The notes: generated by a model not told the origin, from the letters alone. A stretch of DNA of 64,000 nucleotides from Acanthosepion esculentum (GCA_964036315.1 OZ038479.1:54525246-54589245), one strand, 5' to 3'. Positions 36,600 through 48,399 are shown, counted from the stretch's first letter. Numbers and translations: made by a program.

Positions 36600-38225
36600 A
36601 CATATATTTACTTGTGGTAAACAAAAAAATTATAATACTTTTTTATTAAAACTGGATATCAGCAATAACTTTAGAGATTTAATAGTTATAGTTTTAGCTA
36701 AAAGATTAAATTTGTGGAGTAACTGGCTATGGTTAAGTGTAATTGGTAAAATGCTCACGAAACAGAATTGACAAAAGAATAAAAGATCAGCGCAAAATAC
36801 TACTACACACTTAATATATATCCATGTCAAGACAAGGCAAAGCAACAGCAATAAGGGAAACATTTCACTAAGTAAGAATTGTGTTCACACGCAAAAGGGA
36901 TACAGTGAAGTGATTGTAGTGTTCTGGCTTTAAGACGTGAAGGCACAAAAATATGGCAGAGGTGATTGTGAAGTGGTCCATTATTATTTTTCAGGAACAA
37001 ATCCCAGCATGCATTTGTAGAATTTGCCTATAAATCTAAAATGAATTTAGTAGTCAATCATACAGTGACTGGAACCAACACACAACCTACTCAATCAAAA
37101 ATGGATGAGTACATTCATTACACTTCCTATATCCTCTTCTATGGCAGGGGTCGGCAAACTACAGCACGCATGACACACATGGTACGTCAAGCAATTTCCA
37201 ATGGCATGCGACCACAAATGACATCAGAAAGTACGAAGCAATAACTACTACAACGCAAAGAAAATATTTATCTGTTTCAATACGAAAGTATTACTATATA
37301 AAATATATTGCAGATCAGGTATATTGACTTTGACTTGTATAAAAATATGTATGCTGTTGGCACACTGAATGATTTTAAAACCCTAAGTCAGTACATAGTT
37401 AGCAAAAGGTTGCTGATTCCCGCTCAATCAATAAAGTCAGATACAATATTTACTAATGTTTTTGGATGTTTATTTTCTTTATTTCTTTTTGTTTTAAATG
37501 TGTTCACGATACAAAGTTTTTTTTACAATTTCACAATTTTTTGATTCATAAAATAAAAAATGCAATAAAACTAAGACATTATTTAATTAGAAAAGCTTTT
37601 AAATGCTTTTATAAATGAGGTATATTAAGTAAAGACATTACGGTCTAAAAAGAAAGAAGTTGCTTTTTTATGAATAATGAATTTTTACAAGGACTGTTTT
37701 CATTTCTTTAAAATTCTAATTAGAATAATTTAAATTTTAAAATTCTGTATTAATTTTGCCCTTTTAGATGTTATTATTATTATTATTAATATTAAGTAAA
37801 AACAATAATTACTAATCACAAATGGACAAAGTTTAATACAAATCCTCAAACACAAATTTTCTTTAAAGTATTTTGAATTTATTTGTATGTAAACGTGTCG
37901 ATCTTTTTAGATATGAATGCCCATACACATTATCAGAAATAATAATATGGTAATTTTAAAGACAAAAGTACTAAAATTCAATTAGATTACAGAGAATATT
38001 TTCCTAGATTCTTAAGATTACTTAGTACTTAAAAGTAATATATAAAAGTTTAAAAGGCACTCGCATTAAATTCCAATTTTTTACAGCTAGGGCCACCATA
38101 GAACATTCTATCCTCTCAAGATGTCAAACATGCCATAAGATTAAATAAACAGCTGTCGCTGTGTTAAAAGAATACATTTCTTCAGTAATATTTTATGTTC
38201 AAAGTAAATAATAGTTTTTTTTGTT
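36600..38225. repeat. AT-rich block repeated at 44400-45700
   Basis: In-order match to 44400-45700 (for example ATGCAATAAAACTAAGACAT at 37560 and 45056). Together with the flank block that follows each, this is a local duplication inside the array, spread apart by later insertions. No gene. Confidence 0.5.
37146..37420. mobile_element. Possible hAT-like MITE
   Basis: Starts CAGGGGTCGGCAAACT, a typical hAT-type end, and closes with a diverged inverse (AGGTTGCTGATTCCCG). The duplicated copy near 44920 lacks the segment. No clean 8-bp target duplication seen. Confidence 0.35.
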
Positions 38226-38369
38226 TTTGTTTTTGTTTTTTGTTTGTTTTTAAGCATTTCACCCCAAGCAAGGCGGGAAGCCACTAGCACGTAGGGGTTA
38301 CAGAAGATTTGGAGCGAGAGCAGATAGGAATGAATTTTCATTTTCTGAAAAATGTGTAACATTCTTTAC

Positions 38370-38559
38370 AAAATGGGCCGGTTTCTTGATTTTGCACTGT
38401 GTACTTTTATGTCAAGATTAGCAATATGAGTTACAAATAATATTTTAATAGGTGATTTGGAATTATATTGTTTTGAAGGAGTAATTATTCACTGGGAAAT
38501 GACGATTTTTATTTTTTGTATTTGACATGAAAATTAGCTGATCATTGCTTTAAATATTT

Positions 38560-38650
<91 letters not shown>

Positions 38651-38940
38651 TCTTTATTAACTCGATTGAGAAAAAAAAAGGACTTTTGTTCTGTCAATTG
38701 AAAAACTTTGTTCTGTCGTAATTCTCAAAAAACATATAGTTTCTTAATTGAAGTGTGATCAAGTGTAAATATGGTTTCAATTTTGAATTAATTAATTTAA
38801 GCAAAGAAAAGTCGTCCTGTCAATTTAAATGATTCAGCATAAATAAAATTCTGGGAATTGATGATAAAAAATGTGAAAAAACTTAGTCTGTAGTCCTGCA
38901 GTTTAATAGAACAATTTGTTAAGAAATTTTAGTTGGGACC
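38370..38940. repeat. 3' flank block, extra copy (3a)
   Basis: Sister of 17480-17910 and 400-930. It is not followed by a zinc-finger gene; instead it is cut by an LTR and then by a LINE fragment. It probably represents a duplicated unit edge. Confidence 0.5.
38566..38646. repeat. (AT)n microsatellite
   Basis: About 80 bp of pure TA dinucleotides. Confidence 0.95.
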
Positions 38941-39486
38941 TGTAGGTGACCGGCGGATTAATGTGAGGATAAAATCTCTGGACTAAGACTTCCTGCTGGC
39001 CAGTCCCGCTACATAGTAATGTTGGACTATGATGGAGTCCAAAGAAAGCAAAATAAAACGAACAAGACAGATATATATGTACAAAACAAATATATATTAT
39101 TAACGAATAGATTAAAGCACGAGTTACAAATACATCATTTAAAACATGAATAAAACGTTAGTGTCTGTATGGAAAATTATTGTGTGTGTGTTGAATTGAA
39201 ATGTCCGTACGGGTGAATTTTGTTTTTAGCGTGTTCCCTGAACATGGGAAACGCTGGTTGTGTATTAGAGTTCACATATTGGAGATGTTAAGAGAAAGTT
39301 TTTGTACCTCGCCCCACGTGCGCGGTTGCCAGCCCCAGGAGAGGCAGTTTGGCCGCACGTGGGCGAAGTCGTGGAAAAGAGCCGTGGAAAGAGAAAGAGG
39401 CGAAAGGTCAGCCCGTATTTATACTCCCGGGAGAGAGAGAGACCCCTGTTGAAAGGGTTACGAAACGAAGAGGAGATAACCCGATA
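38941..39486 (-). mobile_element. Solo LTR, family A, 546 bp
   Basis: Perfect 4-bp flank duplication GACC (38937-38940, 39487-39490). The empty site survives at 46125 and 17908 (GGGATCCATTGAATTT-like). Ends are TGTAGGTGACC and AACCCGATA, the last being one transition from the CGACA end of the 31708 LTR. Minus-strand TATAAATAC at 39415-39423 lies about 63 bp from its 5' end. Overlapping frames at 39201-39573 are by-products of its GC-richer U3. Confidence 0.75.
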
Positions 39487-40340
39487 GACCCATTGAATTT
39501 CCCAAGGACCCACAACGTTAAAACTTATCAGGATTTACATACTAAAGAAACGATATCTGTATATGCAAGTTAAAAGTAACAAAGCAGGAAGTTCACAATG
39601 AACATGCCTTTTACAAACACATGTTTGGTTTGTCATAGGTGTTGCCTCCAGGAATTGCATCTTTTTTACTCATTCTGATCTTGGGGAAGACAAAATACAC
39701 AAACCATATTTTGTTCGTCATAGTTACCATGACAACCTGCACTTCCAGACAATTTCAAGAAACTCTTTGGAATACTAAAATTAAAAAATATTATCTAAAC
39801 TACTATTTTGTAAAAATTACACATGATACCTTGTGGTGTGATGCATATCAGCTTGGAATAAGTACTCGGAGAGACGAGTTCGAATTCATGTTCGTTATAT
39901 TCACTCACGCACAGAAGAAAGGTATTAATCCATTATATTGAGTAGCAGGACAGACTGGGTTCTTTAGTCTTGGTTGGCAAGTCTACCACAGAAAAGAATG
40001 GCAAACTCCTGTGGGAAGAATTTTCTGCCTTGTCAGTCATGTATTGAAAGATACATGATTGCCTAAGCATGTATCTTGTGTTGCACTTAACTGCAACTGC
40101 TACTAAAAAGATCAAGAGGGTTTAGGATTCAGAATTAAGAATTTAAAGTTTGTATCAAGGTGGGAATTTGCTATGTTACTTTCTGTAGTCTTTAAGAAAT
40201 CACGTGGTTCCAAATGATATTCAAATTGTTTCACTGGTTAATTTTCTTTTACATTTTTAGCAACAAGAATGCTAGTAAAATTCAACATACAATTTTTTTA
40301 AAAATACCTGTAAATAATTATTTTTTAGATCCATATATTT
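39487..40340. other. Spacer before LINE fragment
   Basis: 39487-39620 continues the flank block. The rest has no sister copy. 39862-39905 has a B-box-like GAGTTCGAATTC preceded by a weak A-box-like segment, which may be a SINE trace but is not sufficient to call one. Confidence 0.35.
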
Positions 40341-40589
40341 GTTATGAAGAATAATATACTGTGCTCTACCAGCTTATTGTCATTTGTGTTGAATATCTTT
40401 GGGTTTCTTGTAAACATTTTGTTGTCTGTGCTGGTGAAGAAACGCCTCCATTATGGTAGGGTCTCCCCCAGCAGCAGCAGTTGGCATCCCCTGCATTTTC
40501 AGCATGGGCCACAAGTAGGCTGATGAAGTGGAACCTGGAAAAGTGCATGGCGATCTAGAAGAGATATGCACCCTGTACTAAGGGAAATG

Positions 40590-41430
40590 AGTTCTTGACC
40601 ATTTACAAAGACGCAGTTGCCAACCAGACAATTTCCCTGCTGACAACCAATATGACAACATGTTGGCTTATTGACGTCAGTAGGGACACCATGAAGGAGG
40701 CACTAAAAAGCCTCCAAATACAGCTGAAGGTCTTTGCCAGGAGGTCCAATGCCTTGTGGGGCATGCTGTTGGCAAATGAGGAAGAGGTAAAGAGATTGGG
40801 GGCAGTATACTGACAACCAAATGAGTATGACTGCAGACCTAGTACATGGGCACCTTGGGGGACCAGAGTGATGCTGCATGGGATGCCCATGAATATCACG
40901 GACAAGCGACTGGGGTCTTCTTCTCTGAGTTTGGACAGATTGAGGACATCTTGGCAGTTGCCAGTAAGGCAAGCATAACCACATAGGATTATCTACTGCA
41001 AATAACTATGACCAGGGACAACTTTATGGCAATCCCAGACATAGTATCCTGTTGAGGGCACAACATCCTCATCATTGTGGAAGGTCATTATCTCCACTGC
41101 TGGTCCTGTGGTGCAGTAGGGTACTTGTCAAAGACTTGCCCTGGGTAGAACCTGGCACAGACACCAGCAGCACCCAAGGAAGCTATGAAGGCAGAAAAGT
41201 TTAGCCAGACCCCCAGTGGCTCCAGTGAGTGGACAGAAATCATGAAGAGGGGAAAAAAAGTTGGCTATCCCCCAGTAGGATGTGCCACCAGAAAAAAAAA
41301 AGCTGTTTTGATGGAAAAACAGGTGACAAAGCAGCAGCTAGAACCACAGCTTCAGCCACAACAGAGGCAGCAGCTTGAGCAGAAACATCATCAGCCGCTG
41401 GAGCTGGTGGTGTTTCCACTGTTATGAATT
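40590..41430 (+). pseudogene. LINE ORF1 remnant with zinc knuckle
   Basis: ORF1 products bind element RNA. Pieces in different frames read MKEALKSLQIQLKVFARRSN, then a GTRVMLHGMP segment, then CWSCGAVGYLSKTC at 41098-41139. The last has CCHC knuckle spacing (C-x2-C-x4-H-x4-C) but with Y in place of the histidine. A Q-rich tail follows (41320-41420). At least three frame changes separate the parts, so it is not functional. Confidence 0.65.
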
Positions 41431-41432
41431 TT

Positions 41433-42640
41433 AATCTCTCGACAAAATTCAAACATATGGCTGCGATTGCAGTTCACTCAAAAGGAGAAAAAAAACAAGA
41501 GAGATTTTCTACTCAACGACCAATACACACGGAAAACAAAAGATGTAAAGTTATACATATTTTAATTCAATAAATATATAGAGTGGGAGAAGAAAGAAAC
41601 AATAAGAAAAGAATAGGAGAAAGGAAAGAAAATATAAGAAAAAATTGTTATAAGAGAAATGTTCTATGGTTACTTATCTGTCAAATAATATTAGTGACAA
41701 TATCCGTAATCATTATTTTTTATGAATAGTTCAAAGATCTTGTTTTATCTGGGTTGAGACATTTCCCTTCATATGTAGAAGTATTTCGGTCAATCAATGT
41801 GGTTTATCGGTTTGGTTATCATCCTGAGAGCACTTTGCTTTTATTCAAGGAAGATACAGGCCATCCCGGCCCTGGAGCTGTTGATTATCCAGGAGGATTT
41901 CAACTTTGTGTCTCTGGAAGATCAGGAGACAATCTTACGTGAGAGCCAGCCCATGGAGAAAGAAAGAAATATTTTCATGTCTTCTTGATGCAGCGGCTAT
42001 GATCTTTCTGAACAGTTAGTCTAGGGACACGTTCAACAGTTGAACCAATTCAAAAGTGTTCAGGGCCATATTTTTAAGAAATAGAATGAAAGAAATCAAA
42101 GAAAAATTTAATAATTTTAGGATGGGGGATTTATATTTAATATGAATAGTTGAAATAATTGATTTAATTCAATTTAATCACTTTTAATATAAATAAAGTG
42201 GGTCATCTCACACCACGACTGGATTTATATATGGAGATGGGTAGGGAAGAAGAATGAGAGGGAGAGAAAGTGTCAAAGAAGGAAAAGAAAGCTGGTCGAA
42301 GTAGAGTGCAGAAGGACCTAGCAGAAGCCAAGACCCAATCCGCCCCCTGCTTCCCCAATAAGAATTGAGAACAACTGACAGCCAGGTAAGGCTCGGAGCC
42401 TTCCCTCTTCCCCTTCTAGTGTTCAGTCTTCTCTCTCCCTTAACCGTTCCCAAGAAAGAAAAAAAAAACTTTTACCCAGGAAGAAAATTTTTCAGATTGA
42501 CAGGCAGGCCTTTGAGAGGGACCTTTTCTCCTAAAGGGAGGCACTCTTAAGCCTTCTGTTTAAATTTATCTCCATTGATGGGATGTGCTGGGAGAGATTC
42601 AGTTCTTCTCTATTCATCTTTGAAATAGGGTTTTGAAACT
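41433..42640. other. Interval between LINE ORF1 and ORF2 remnants
   Basis: Holds a likely AT-rich insertion (41433-41750, starting TGTTATGAATTT), an open stretch PALELLIIQEDFNFVSLEDQ at about 41860-41930 that may be ORF1 C-terminus, and a second AT-rich segment (42100-42235) resembling 41540-41600. A pyrimidine-rich tract follows. I could not fix target duplications. Confidence 0.35.
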
Positions 42641-42779
42641 AACCTTCCCAACAGATGGTGAGATTGTCACAGATGGACAAATTATGTCCAATATAGGTAC
42701 TGGTAGTCTGGGACAATCCGTCAGGGCCATGACCCCCTACAAATTTCCATCCTGTCTGCATCTAAGGGGGTTCGCTTGA

Positions 42780-43400
42780 AAAATGTTTATCAAGCTCGCC
42801 AGCTTGAGTGTGAGTGGCTTGAGAAATCAAAGTAGGCTATCTGCCTGCTTCATGATCTCTTGTCCTTCAGTGCAGATGTGGCTGCGATCCACGAGACACA
42901 CTTTGTGATGTTGATGCTTGTGTGTTGCCTAGCGAATTTGATGTCTATTCAGCATACAGGGACCAGCTGGCCAGAGGTCTTTCTTGTTGGCTAAGTGTAC
43001 CCCGGATGCAAAGGTGGGCTTTGTCCATGTTGATGCAAGGGAACGGTTGACTGATATGCCATGTGTAATAGTTAATTTTGGATTGTTATGGTAAATACAC
43101 CCAACAATCAGATGGAGTGAGTCTCCTTTTTCCATCGGTTGGGGCCGTTCCTGGTAAACTCATTGCACTTAGTCTTAATGGGGGACTGGAATGCCATCCT
43201 TGATCCCAAATTAGACATGAGGCAGGGAGCTACTGGGTGGTTGTGTGATCGTAGCTTGGTTGATCTGATCAGCAAGTTTGGGCTCACCAAAACTGGGAGA
43301 TGTGGACATGGGCTCTGAAGTGGCTATCTAACTAAGTAGCCAGCTACCTGGATAGAATGTTAGTGAGAAAGGTCAAACTAGATTTGCTAGATGTTCCATC
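42780..43400 (+). pseudogene. LINE ORF2 endonuclease remnant
   Basis: Frames around 42860-42900 give SADVAAIHETHF, the (D)xxxxQET motif of AP-like endonucleases with H for Q. About 43180 gives GDWNAILDPKLD, the GDFN-type motif, followed by SLVDLISKFGL. Several frameshifts and stops. Confidence 0.7.
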
Positions 43401-43839
43401 ATTTAGACTATTCGAGTGATAGCTTTGTCTGTGCCCGGATGGTGCTAGGTACTTGGCCTAGAATGGCTGGATACTGGAAGTTCAATCTGTCTTTACTGGA
43501 CAAGCAGGACTTCTGGCAACAGTGAACTAGGTTAGTGCAGTGGAAACTAGTGGGGGCAGTTATTGCGAATAATTTGTGCAAGAAGCTTAAGAATAGTATT
43601 AAGTCTTTGACCACTGAATATAGCCAACGACTTGCCCTAGATAAGCCTAACAAGGTGAAGACTCTCAAGGACAGTCTATCCCGAGTGGTGGCTGGGGAGT
43701 ATTCCCTAGAGATCGGTTTAGCTAGGCTGGTTCTAGAGCATGAGACTAGCAAGTGCTACTAGGGTCAGTTAGTTAGGCATGGGTTAAACATGATCTCTAA
43801 TGAAGTAATCTTGAGAACAAATTTACGAAGGAGCCTGGA

Positions 43840-44345
43840 CTCTCTTTCAAAACTATTTGGCTGATTTTCCTCAGCTTGAGCTGACTGAAGCATCTAGCCG
43901 CGAAGGTGAAATCACAGAGGGTGAACTTCAATTGGCATTGAAGAGAGTTGGCAGTAGCAAGTCAAAAATGGTCTTGATGGTGTAATCTACAAATTGTACT
44001 TGAGGCTGCCACACATCATTTTTCCAGTTTTGACTGTCATGTTCAATAACTGGTTCTGGCAGGGATCTGTCCGTGACTGGATCTCCAGGGGTGTGATCAT
44101 GCTGTTGAAAAAAGGTGGTGGGCGAGGTTTAGATGACTATAGGCCCATAACACTGCTAAACACAGGGTATAGATTTAGGCCAGGATTCTGATGGAGCGAT
44201 TGCAGTCAGTTGCTGAAAGTTTGTTGGGACACAAGGAGACTTGTGCTATGAAAGGAAGAAAAATTCAGAGCAACATGCATCTAACCTGCATGATCCCAGA
44301 GGGTGTAGAATGCAATGATCAAGCTGCGCTGATCTATTTTGGTAA
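43840..44345 (+). pseudogene. LINE ORF2 reverse transcriptase remnant (N-terminal part)
   Basis: Reads YLRLPHIIFPVLTVMFNNWF, then a LLKKGG segment and DDYRPITLLNT (about 44130-44165), then CAMKGRKIQSN and a final QAALIYF. These are the fingers and early palm blocks of a LINE reverse transcriptase. The catalytic FADD region and everything after it are missing. Confidence 0.75.
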
Positions 44346-44399
44346 AATGAAAACCCATCAGGCAATGACCTAGGCAAAGGAAGTGAATCAAAGAAAAAA

Positions 44400-45700
44400 A
44401 AAAAATCTGACAATGGGATACCTAAGTTTGAAATAAAAAAAAAATTTTCTCGAAGCTTTATAGTTTTAATAATTATAATTATTGTTTTACTTAATAGATT
44501 AAATTTCTGGAGTAAGTGGCTATGGTTAAGTGTAATCGGCAAAATGCTCAAGAAACAGAAAGAAGAAAAAGAACGGTAAAATAATACTAAACAAATAATA
44601 TGCATGTCAAGAGTAGGCAAAGCAACAGCAGCAAGGAAAAAAAAATTTATCAAGTAAGAATTGTGTTCACACATGAAAGGGATAAAGTAATTGTAGTGTT
44701 CTGACTTCAAGGCAAGAAGGTATCAAAATATGGTAGATGTGACTGAGCAGTGGCCCATTATTAGGAACAAATCCCAGCATGCATCTGTAGAATTTGTCTA
44801 TAAATTTGAGGAGGGGGATGTTTTTAGCAGTCAATCATACAGCAATTGGAACCAACTCCCAACCCAGTTAATCAAATAGATGAGTACAACCATTACCCTC
44901 ACCCTACCTCCCTCTCTACGAGGTCAATAACTACAAACAAGATACAATATTTACAATTATTTTTGCATTTTCATTCTCTTTATTTCCTTTTTTAATCTAT
45001 TCATAGCACAAATATTTTTTTAATTTCCCAATGTTTTGACTCATAAACTAATAAATGCAATAAAACTAAGACATTATTTAATTAGAAAAGTCTTTAAATG
45101 CTTTTATAAATTAAATATATGAAGAGCATTATTGTCTTAAGACAATTTTTTTCAATGAATAATGAATTTGTACAAGAATTGTTTGCATTTTTTAAAAATT
45201 TTAATTAGAATAATTTAAGTTTTAAAATTCTGTATTAATTTCAAGCTTTTAGATAATATTAAATGAAAACTATATTTACTAAACATAAATGAACAAAGCT
45301 TAATACAAATCCTCAAACTCAATTAAATTTTTAATTATTTTTGTATGTGTATAAACATGCCGAGTGTTATAGATATGGATGTCCATACATGACATTATCA
45401 GAAAATAATGCCCTGGTAAATTTAAATCCAAAATTTCTCAAATTCAATAAAAGTACATTCATTACAGAGAATATTTTTCCAGATTCTTAAGATTACTGAG
45501 TACTTAAAGTAATATATAAAAGGGGTTCATGTTAAATTCAATTTCTTTTACAGCTTCAGCTACCATAGAACTGCATAAATATCCATCTGTCATCAAACTG
45601 TCAAACACGTCAACAGCTTAAACAAACAGGTACATCTGTGTTAAAAGATTGCATCTCTGCAATATTTTACACTTAAAGTAAATAATAGTTGTTTCAAATC
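44400..45700. repeat. AT-rich block, second copy of 36600-38225
   Basis: See the first copy. The minus frame at 44246-44710 spans the LINE junction and this block and is not a gene. Confidence 0.5.
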
Positions 45701-45959
45701 AGATTAATTATACTTTAAATCAGAAAAAAAAACCTGAAATAAAGTTTCAGAAAAGTATATTTCATTTTTGGAAGATTTTCTTAATAAAGACAGTTACATT
45801 GCAATAAACATGGGCTAAAGATTGTGCTAAAATCAAATCTTTTATTAATTCTTTTAAAGAATATTAAATCAAAAATAGCATAAAAATCTGCATATAAAAT
45901 TTGTCAAATATATCTTTGTATTATATCAAGTTATTCATCAATAAAATTTCTGAAACAGC

Positions 45960-46760
45960 TTAGAATTTTATAAAAGTATATCAATTTTCCACAAACAATT
46001 TTCCATATATCAGATATTTATTGTGTTTCTGTAGAAAAAAAAATACAGTTTGGCCAAGTTAAAAAAAACAGTCTGTAAACCTGCAGTTTAACACGACAAT
46101 TTGTTAAGATACATGAGTTGGGATCCATTGAATTTCACAGGGACACAACATGTTGAAAATCTATAAGGATTACGTATAATAAAGTAACAATATATATGCA
46201 AGTCAAAACAAAGCAAAACATTCAAAATATAAGAATGGTGTTCACATGAAAAAGGGATACAGTCAAGTGATTGTAGCATTCTGACATCAAAACAAGAAAG
46301 AACAAAAATATGATGTGATTAAGAAGGGGTCCATTTTTATTGGTTTGGAACAAATCCCAGCATGCATCTATACAATTAGTCTATAAATTTAGAGAGGATG
46401 ATTTTAGAAGTCAATCCTACAGTGGTTGGAACCAACAAATTTAATATTTTCAATAAGCAAAATATTTGATGCATTTCACTGCAAATTTAAATTGATTAGA
46501 ATCATTTTCTTTTCTACTTGTCTGTAAAATCTATAAATTCACTCATGTGGACAGATCTATTAACACCAAATAATTTTCTTTATTACAAAATGCTTCAAAG
46601 ATAAAATATACCTTTCACAAATGTCACTTTAGAAAAATTAGCTGATTTAAAGTTTTTCATTAATCTGAATTGAAACAAATATTACTTTCTTCTAGTGTAA
46701 AACTTTGCAGAAAAGAATTTTTTAATGACATTGGATTAGAAGCATTGACAAACAACTCAG
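45960..46760. repeat. 3' flank block of ZNF-C (unit copy 3b)
   Basis: Sister of 17880-18560, 820-1270 and 60470-60810, non-coding, leading into ZNF-C. Preserves the empty target of the 38941 LTR. Confidence 0.6.
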
Positions 46761-47237
46761 AAGTGTGTGTTTGCATATGTTGGATCATATATGCTAACAA
46801 ATGTAAATGTAAACCCCAACAAAACACAAATATGGTTTCTTTTCTCTGTGTTCATACCCAGTTCAATAATATTGGTATCTCTAAAAATGCAGATATGCTA
46901 ATTTCACAAGGACAGTGTTTCTCTCTGACAGAGATTTGAACATGATGCAGTACATTTGACTTTTCTACAAATTGAAATCTAGAAAATATTTATAGATGTT
47001 TTCTATCCTGTGTGTATCTGAATATAGCAGTCCAATGATAACTTCAATCAAAATACAAATCTGCAAACTTCAGAAAGATTTCTTGCAAGTGTGTTGTCAT
47101 ATATAACACTTCAACCATGAAAATACATCTGCACAAACCTCATAAGTATGTAGTTTCTTGCCAGTGTGTATTCACATATGGTGCTTGAAATGTGGCTTTT
47201 GTGAAAATGCAGATTCATAAACTTCAGAAGAATATGG
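46761..47237 (-). pseudogene. Eroded C2H2 fingers 3' of ZNF-C
   Basis: After the ZNF-C stop: SEVYESAFSQKPHFKHHM, stop, then a second finger missing histidines, then weaker traces near 46880 (CPCEI...SAF). Both conserved cysteines of the first are changed to serine and tyrosine. Confidence 0.7.
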
Positions 47238-48218
47238 TTACTCTCCAGTGTGTGTTTGCATATGGTGCTTCAAAAGTGTCTTTGTTGAAAATGCAGATTT
47301 ACAAACTTTACAAAAATGTGGTTTCATGCCAGTGTGCGTTTGTATATGGCTTGTCAAACCTCTCTTCACTGAAAACGCAGCTCCACAAACTTCACAAGAA
47401 TATGGTTTATCTCCACTGTGTCTTATCATATGGTCATTCAGATTTGATTTCACAGAAAATGCAGATCCACAAACTTCACACGAATATGGTTTCTCTCCAG
47501 TGTGTGTTCGTATATGACATTTCAAAGCTGATTTTGTTGAAAAGGTAGATCCGCAAACATCACAAAAATGAGGTTTCTCTCCAGTGTGGGTCTGCATATG
47601 ACACTTCAAAGTTGACATTGCTGAAAATGCAGAACCACAAACTTCACAAGAATATGGTTTCTCTCCAGTGTGGGTTTGTATATGGCGCCTCAAAGCTGAT
47701 TTCATGGAAAAAGCAGATCCACAAACTTCACAAGAATATGGTTTCTCTCCAGTGTGTGTTCGCATATGGTCCTGCAAGATTGTTTTCTTGGAATATGCAG
47801 ATCCACAAACTTCACAAGAATAGGGTTTCTCTCCAGTGTGAGTTCGCATATGGTAATCCAAATGTGACTTCCTTGAAAATGCAGATCCACAAACTTTGCA
47901 AGAATGTGGTTTCTTGCTAGTGTGTGTTTGCATATGGCTCCTCAAACCTCTCTTCCCTGAAAATACAGATCCACAAATTTCACAAGAATATGGCTTCTCT
48001 CCAGCATGCCTCATCATATGGTCCTTCAAATTTGATTTCACGGAAAATGCAGATCCACAATTTTCACAAGAATATCCTTTCTCCCCAGTGTGGGTTTGCA
48101 TATGACAATTCAAAGATGATTTTCTTGAAAAGGCAAATCCACAAACATTGCAAAATTGAGGTTTCACTCCAATGTAGGTTTGCATATGACACCTCAAAGT
48201 GAAAATGCAGAACCACAA
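47238..48218 (-). CDS. ZNF-C: 11-finger C2H2 zinc-finger protein
   Basis: A 326-codon frame with 11 complete C2H2 fingers after a 19-residue decayed finger (LRCHMQTYIGVK). By family a nuclear DNA-binding protein; no second domain. In order the helix ends read RKSSLNCH, VKSNLKDH, GKRGLRSH, RKSHLDYH, KKTILQDH, MKSALRRH, AMSTLKCH, TKSALKCH, VKSNLNDH, VKRGLTSH, TKTLLKHH. Fingers 2-5 and 10-11 match the first and last fingers of ZNF-B, so this is the unexpanded form of that gene. The frame opens at TTG after a stop. The first ATG is at 48183-48185 (MQTYIGVKPQFC), a reasonable start. It ends TGE then TAA (47238-47240), the same truncation as ZNF-B. Decayed fingers lie on both sides. Confidence 0.82.
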   Translation of the reverse strand: MWFCIFTLRCHMQTYIGVKPQFCNVCGFAFSRKSSLNCHMQTHTGEKGYSCENCGSAFSVKSNLKDHMMRHAGEKPYSCEICGSVFSGKRGLRSHMQTHTSKKPHSCKVCGSAFSRKSHLDYHMRTHTGEKPYSCEVCGSAYSKKTILQDHMRTHTGEKPYSCEVCGSAFSMKSALRRHIQTHTGEKPYSCEVCGSAFSAMSTLKCHMQTHTGEKPHFCDVCGSTFSTKSALKCHIRTHTGEKPYSCEVCGSAFSVKSNLNDHMIRHSGDKPYSCEVCGAAFSVKRGLTSHIQTHTGMKPHFCKVCKSAFSTKTLLKHHMQTHTGE

Positions 48219-48394
48219 ATTTCACAAGAATATATTTTGTCCCCAGAGTCTGTTCCCAAATGATTTTTCAAATGTGACATCAGTGAAAAAACAGAGTCAC
48301 AAACCTTACAATTAGGTGATGTCTCTCTGGTATGTGTTCGCATATGATACTTCAAATTGATTTCTGTGAAGATCCAGATCCACAAACTCCACAA
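48194..48394 (-). pseudogene. Eroded C2H2 fingers 5' of ZNF-C
   Basis: Another frame carries NLKYHMRTHTRE, CKVCDSVFSLMSHLKNH and CEICGSAFSL, then a stop. The frame is thrown off by a small deletion between AFS and LRCH that is shared with the region 5' of ZNF-B. Confidence 0.7.
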
Positions 48395-48399
48395 GAATA

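Larger units (their letters stand above)
40370..44345 (+). mobile_element. Broken non-LTR retrotransposon (LINE)
   Basis: Plus-strand remains of both ORFs of a LINE: ORF1 with a zinc knuckle, then an endonuclease and a partial reverse transcriptase. Frameshifts and stops occur throughout. Unusually, it stops inside the reverse transcriptase and abuts a fragment of the local-duplication block (CATCAGGCAATGACC), so its 3' half was removed by a later rearrangement rather than by ordinary 5' truncation. Confidence 0.75.

Noticed and set aside
39201..39573. Several overlapping frames at a GC-richer spot
   Set aside because: They lie within a solo LTR with a clear target duplication and overlap on both strands.
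39862..39905. tRNA-derived SINE with a B-box-like GAGTTCGAATTC
   Set aside because: The A box is weak, there is no clear tail or target duplication, and there is no second copy in the window.
44246..44710. 154-codon minus frame
   Set aside because: It crosses the junction between LINE debris and an AT-rich repeat and is made of poly-T/poly-A derived hydrophobic runs.
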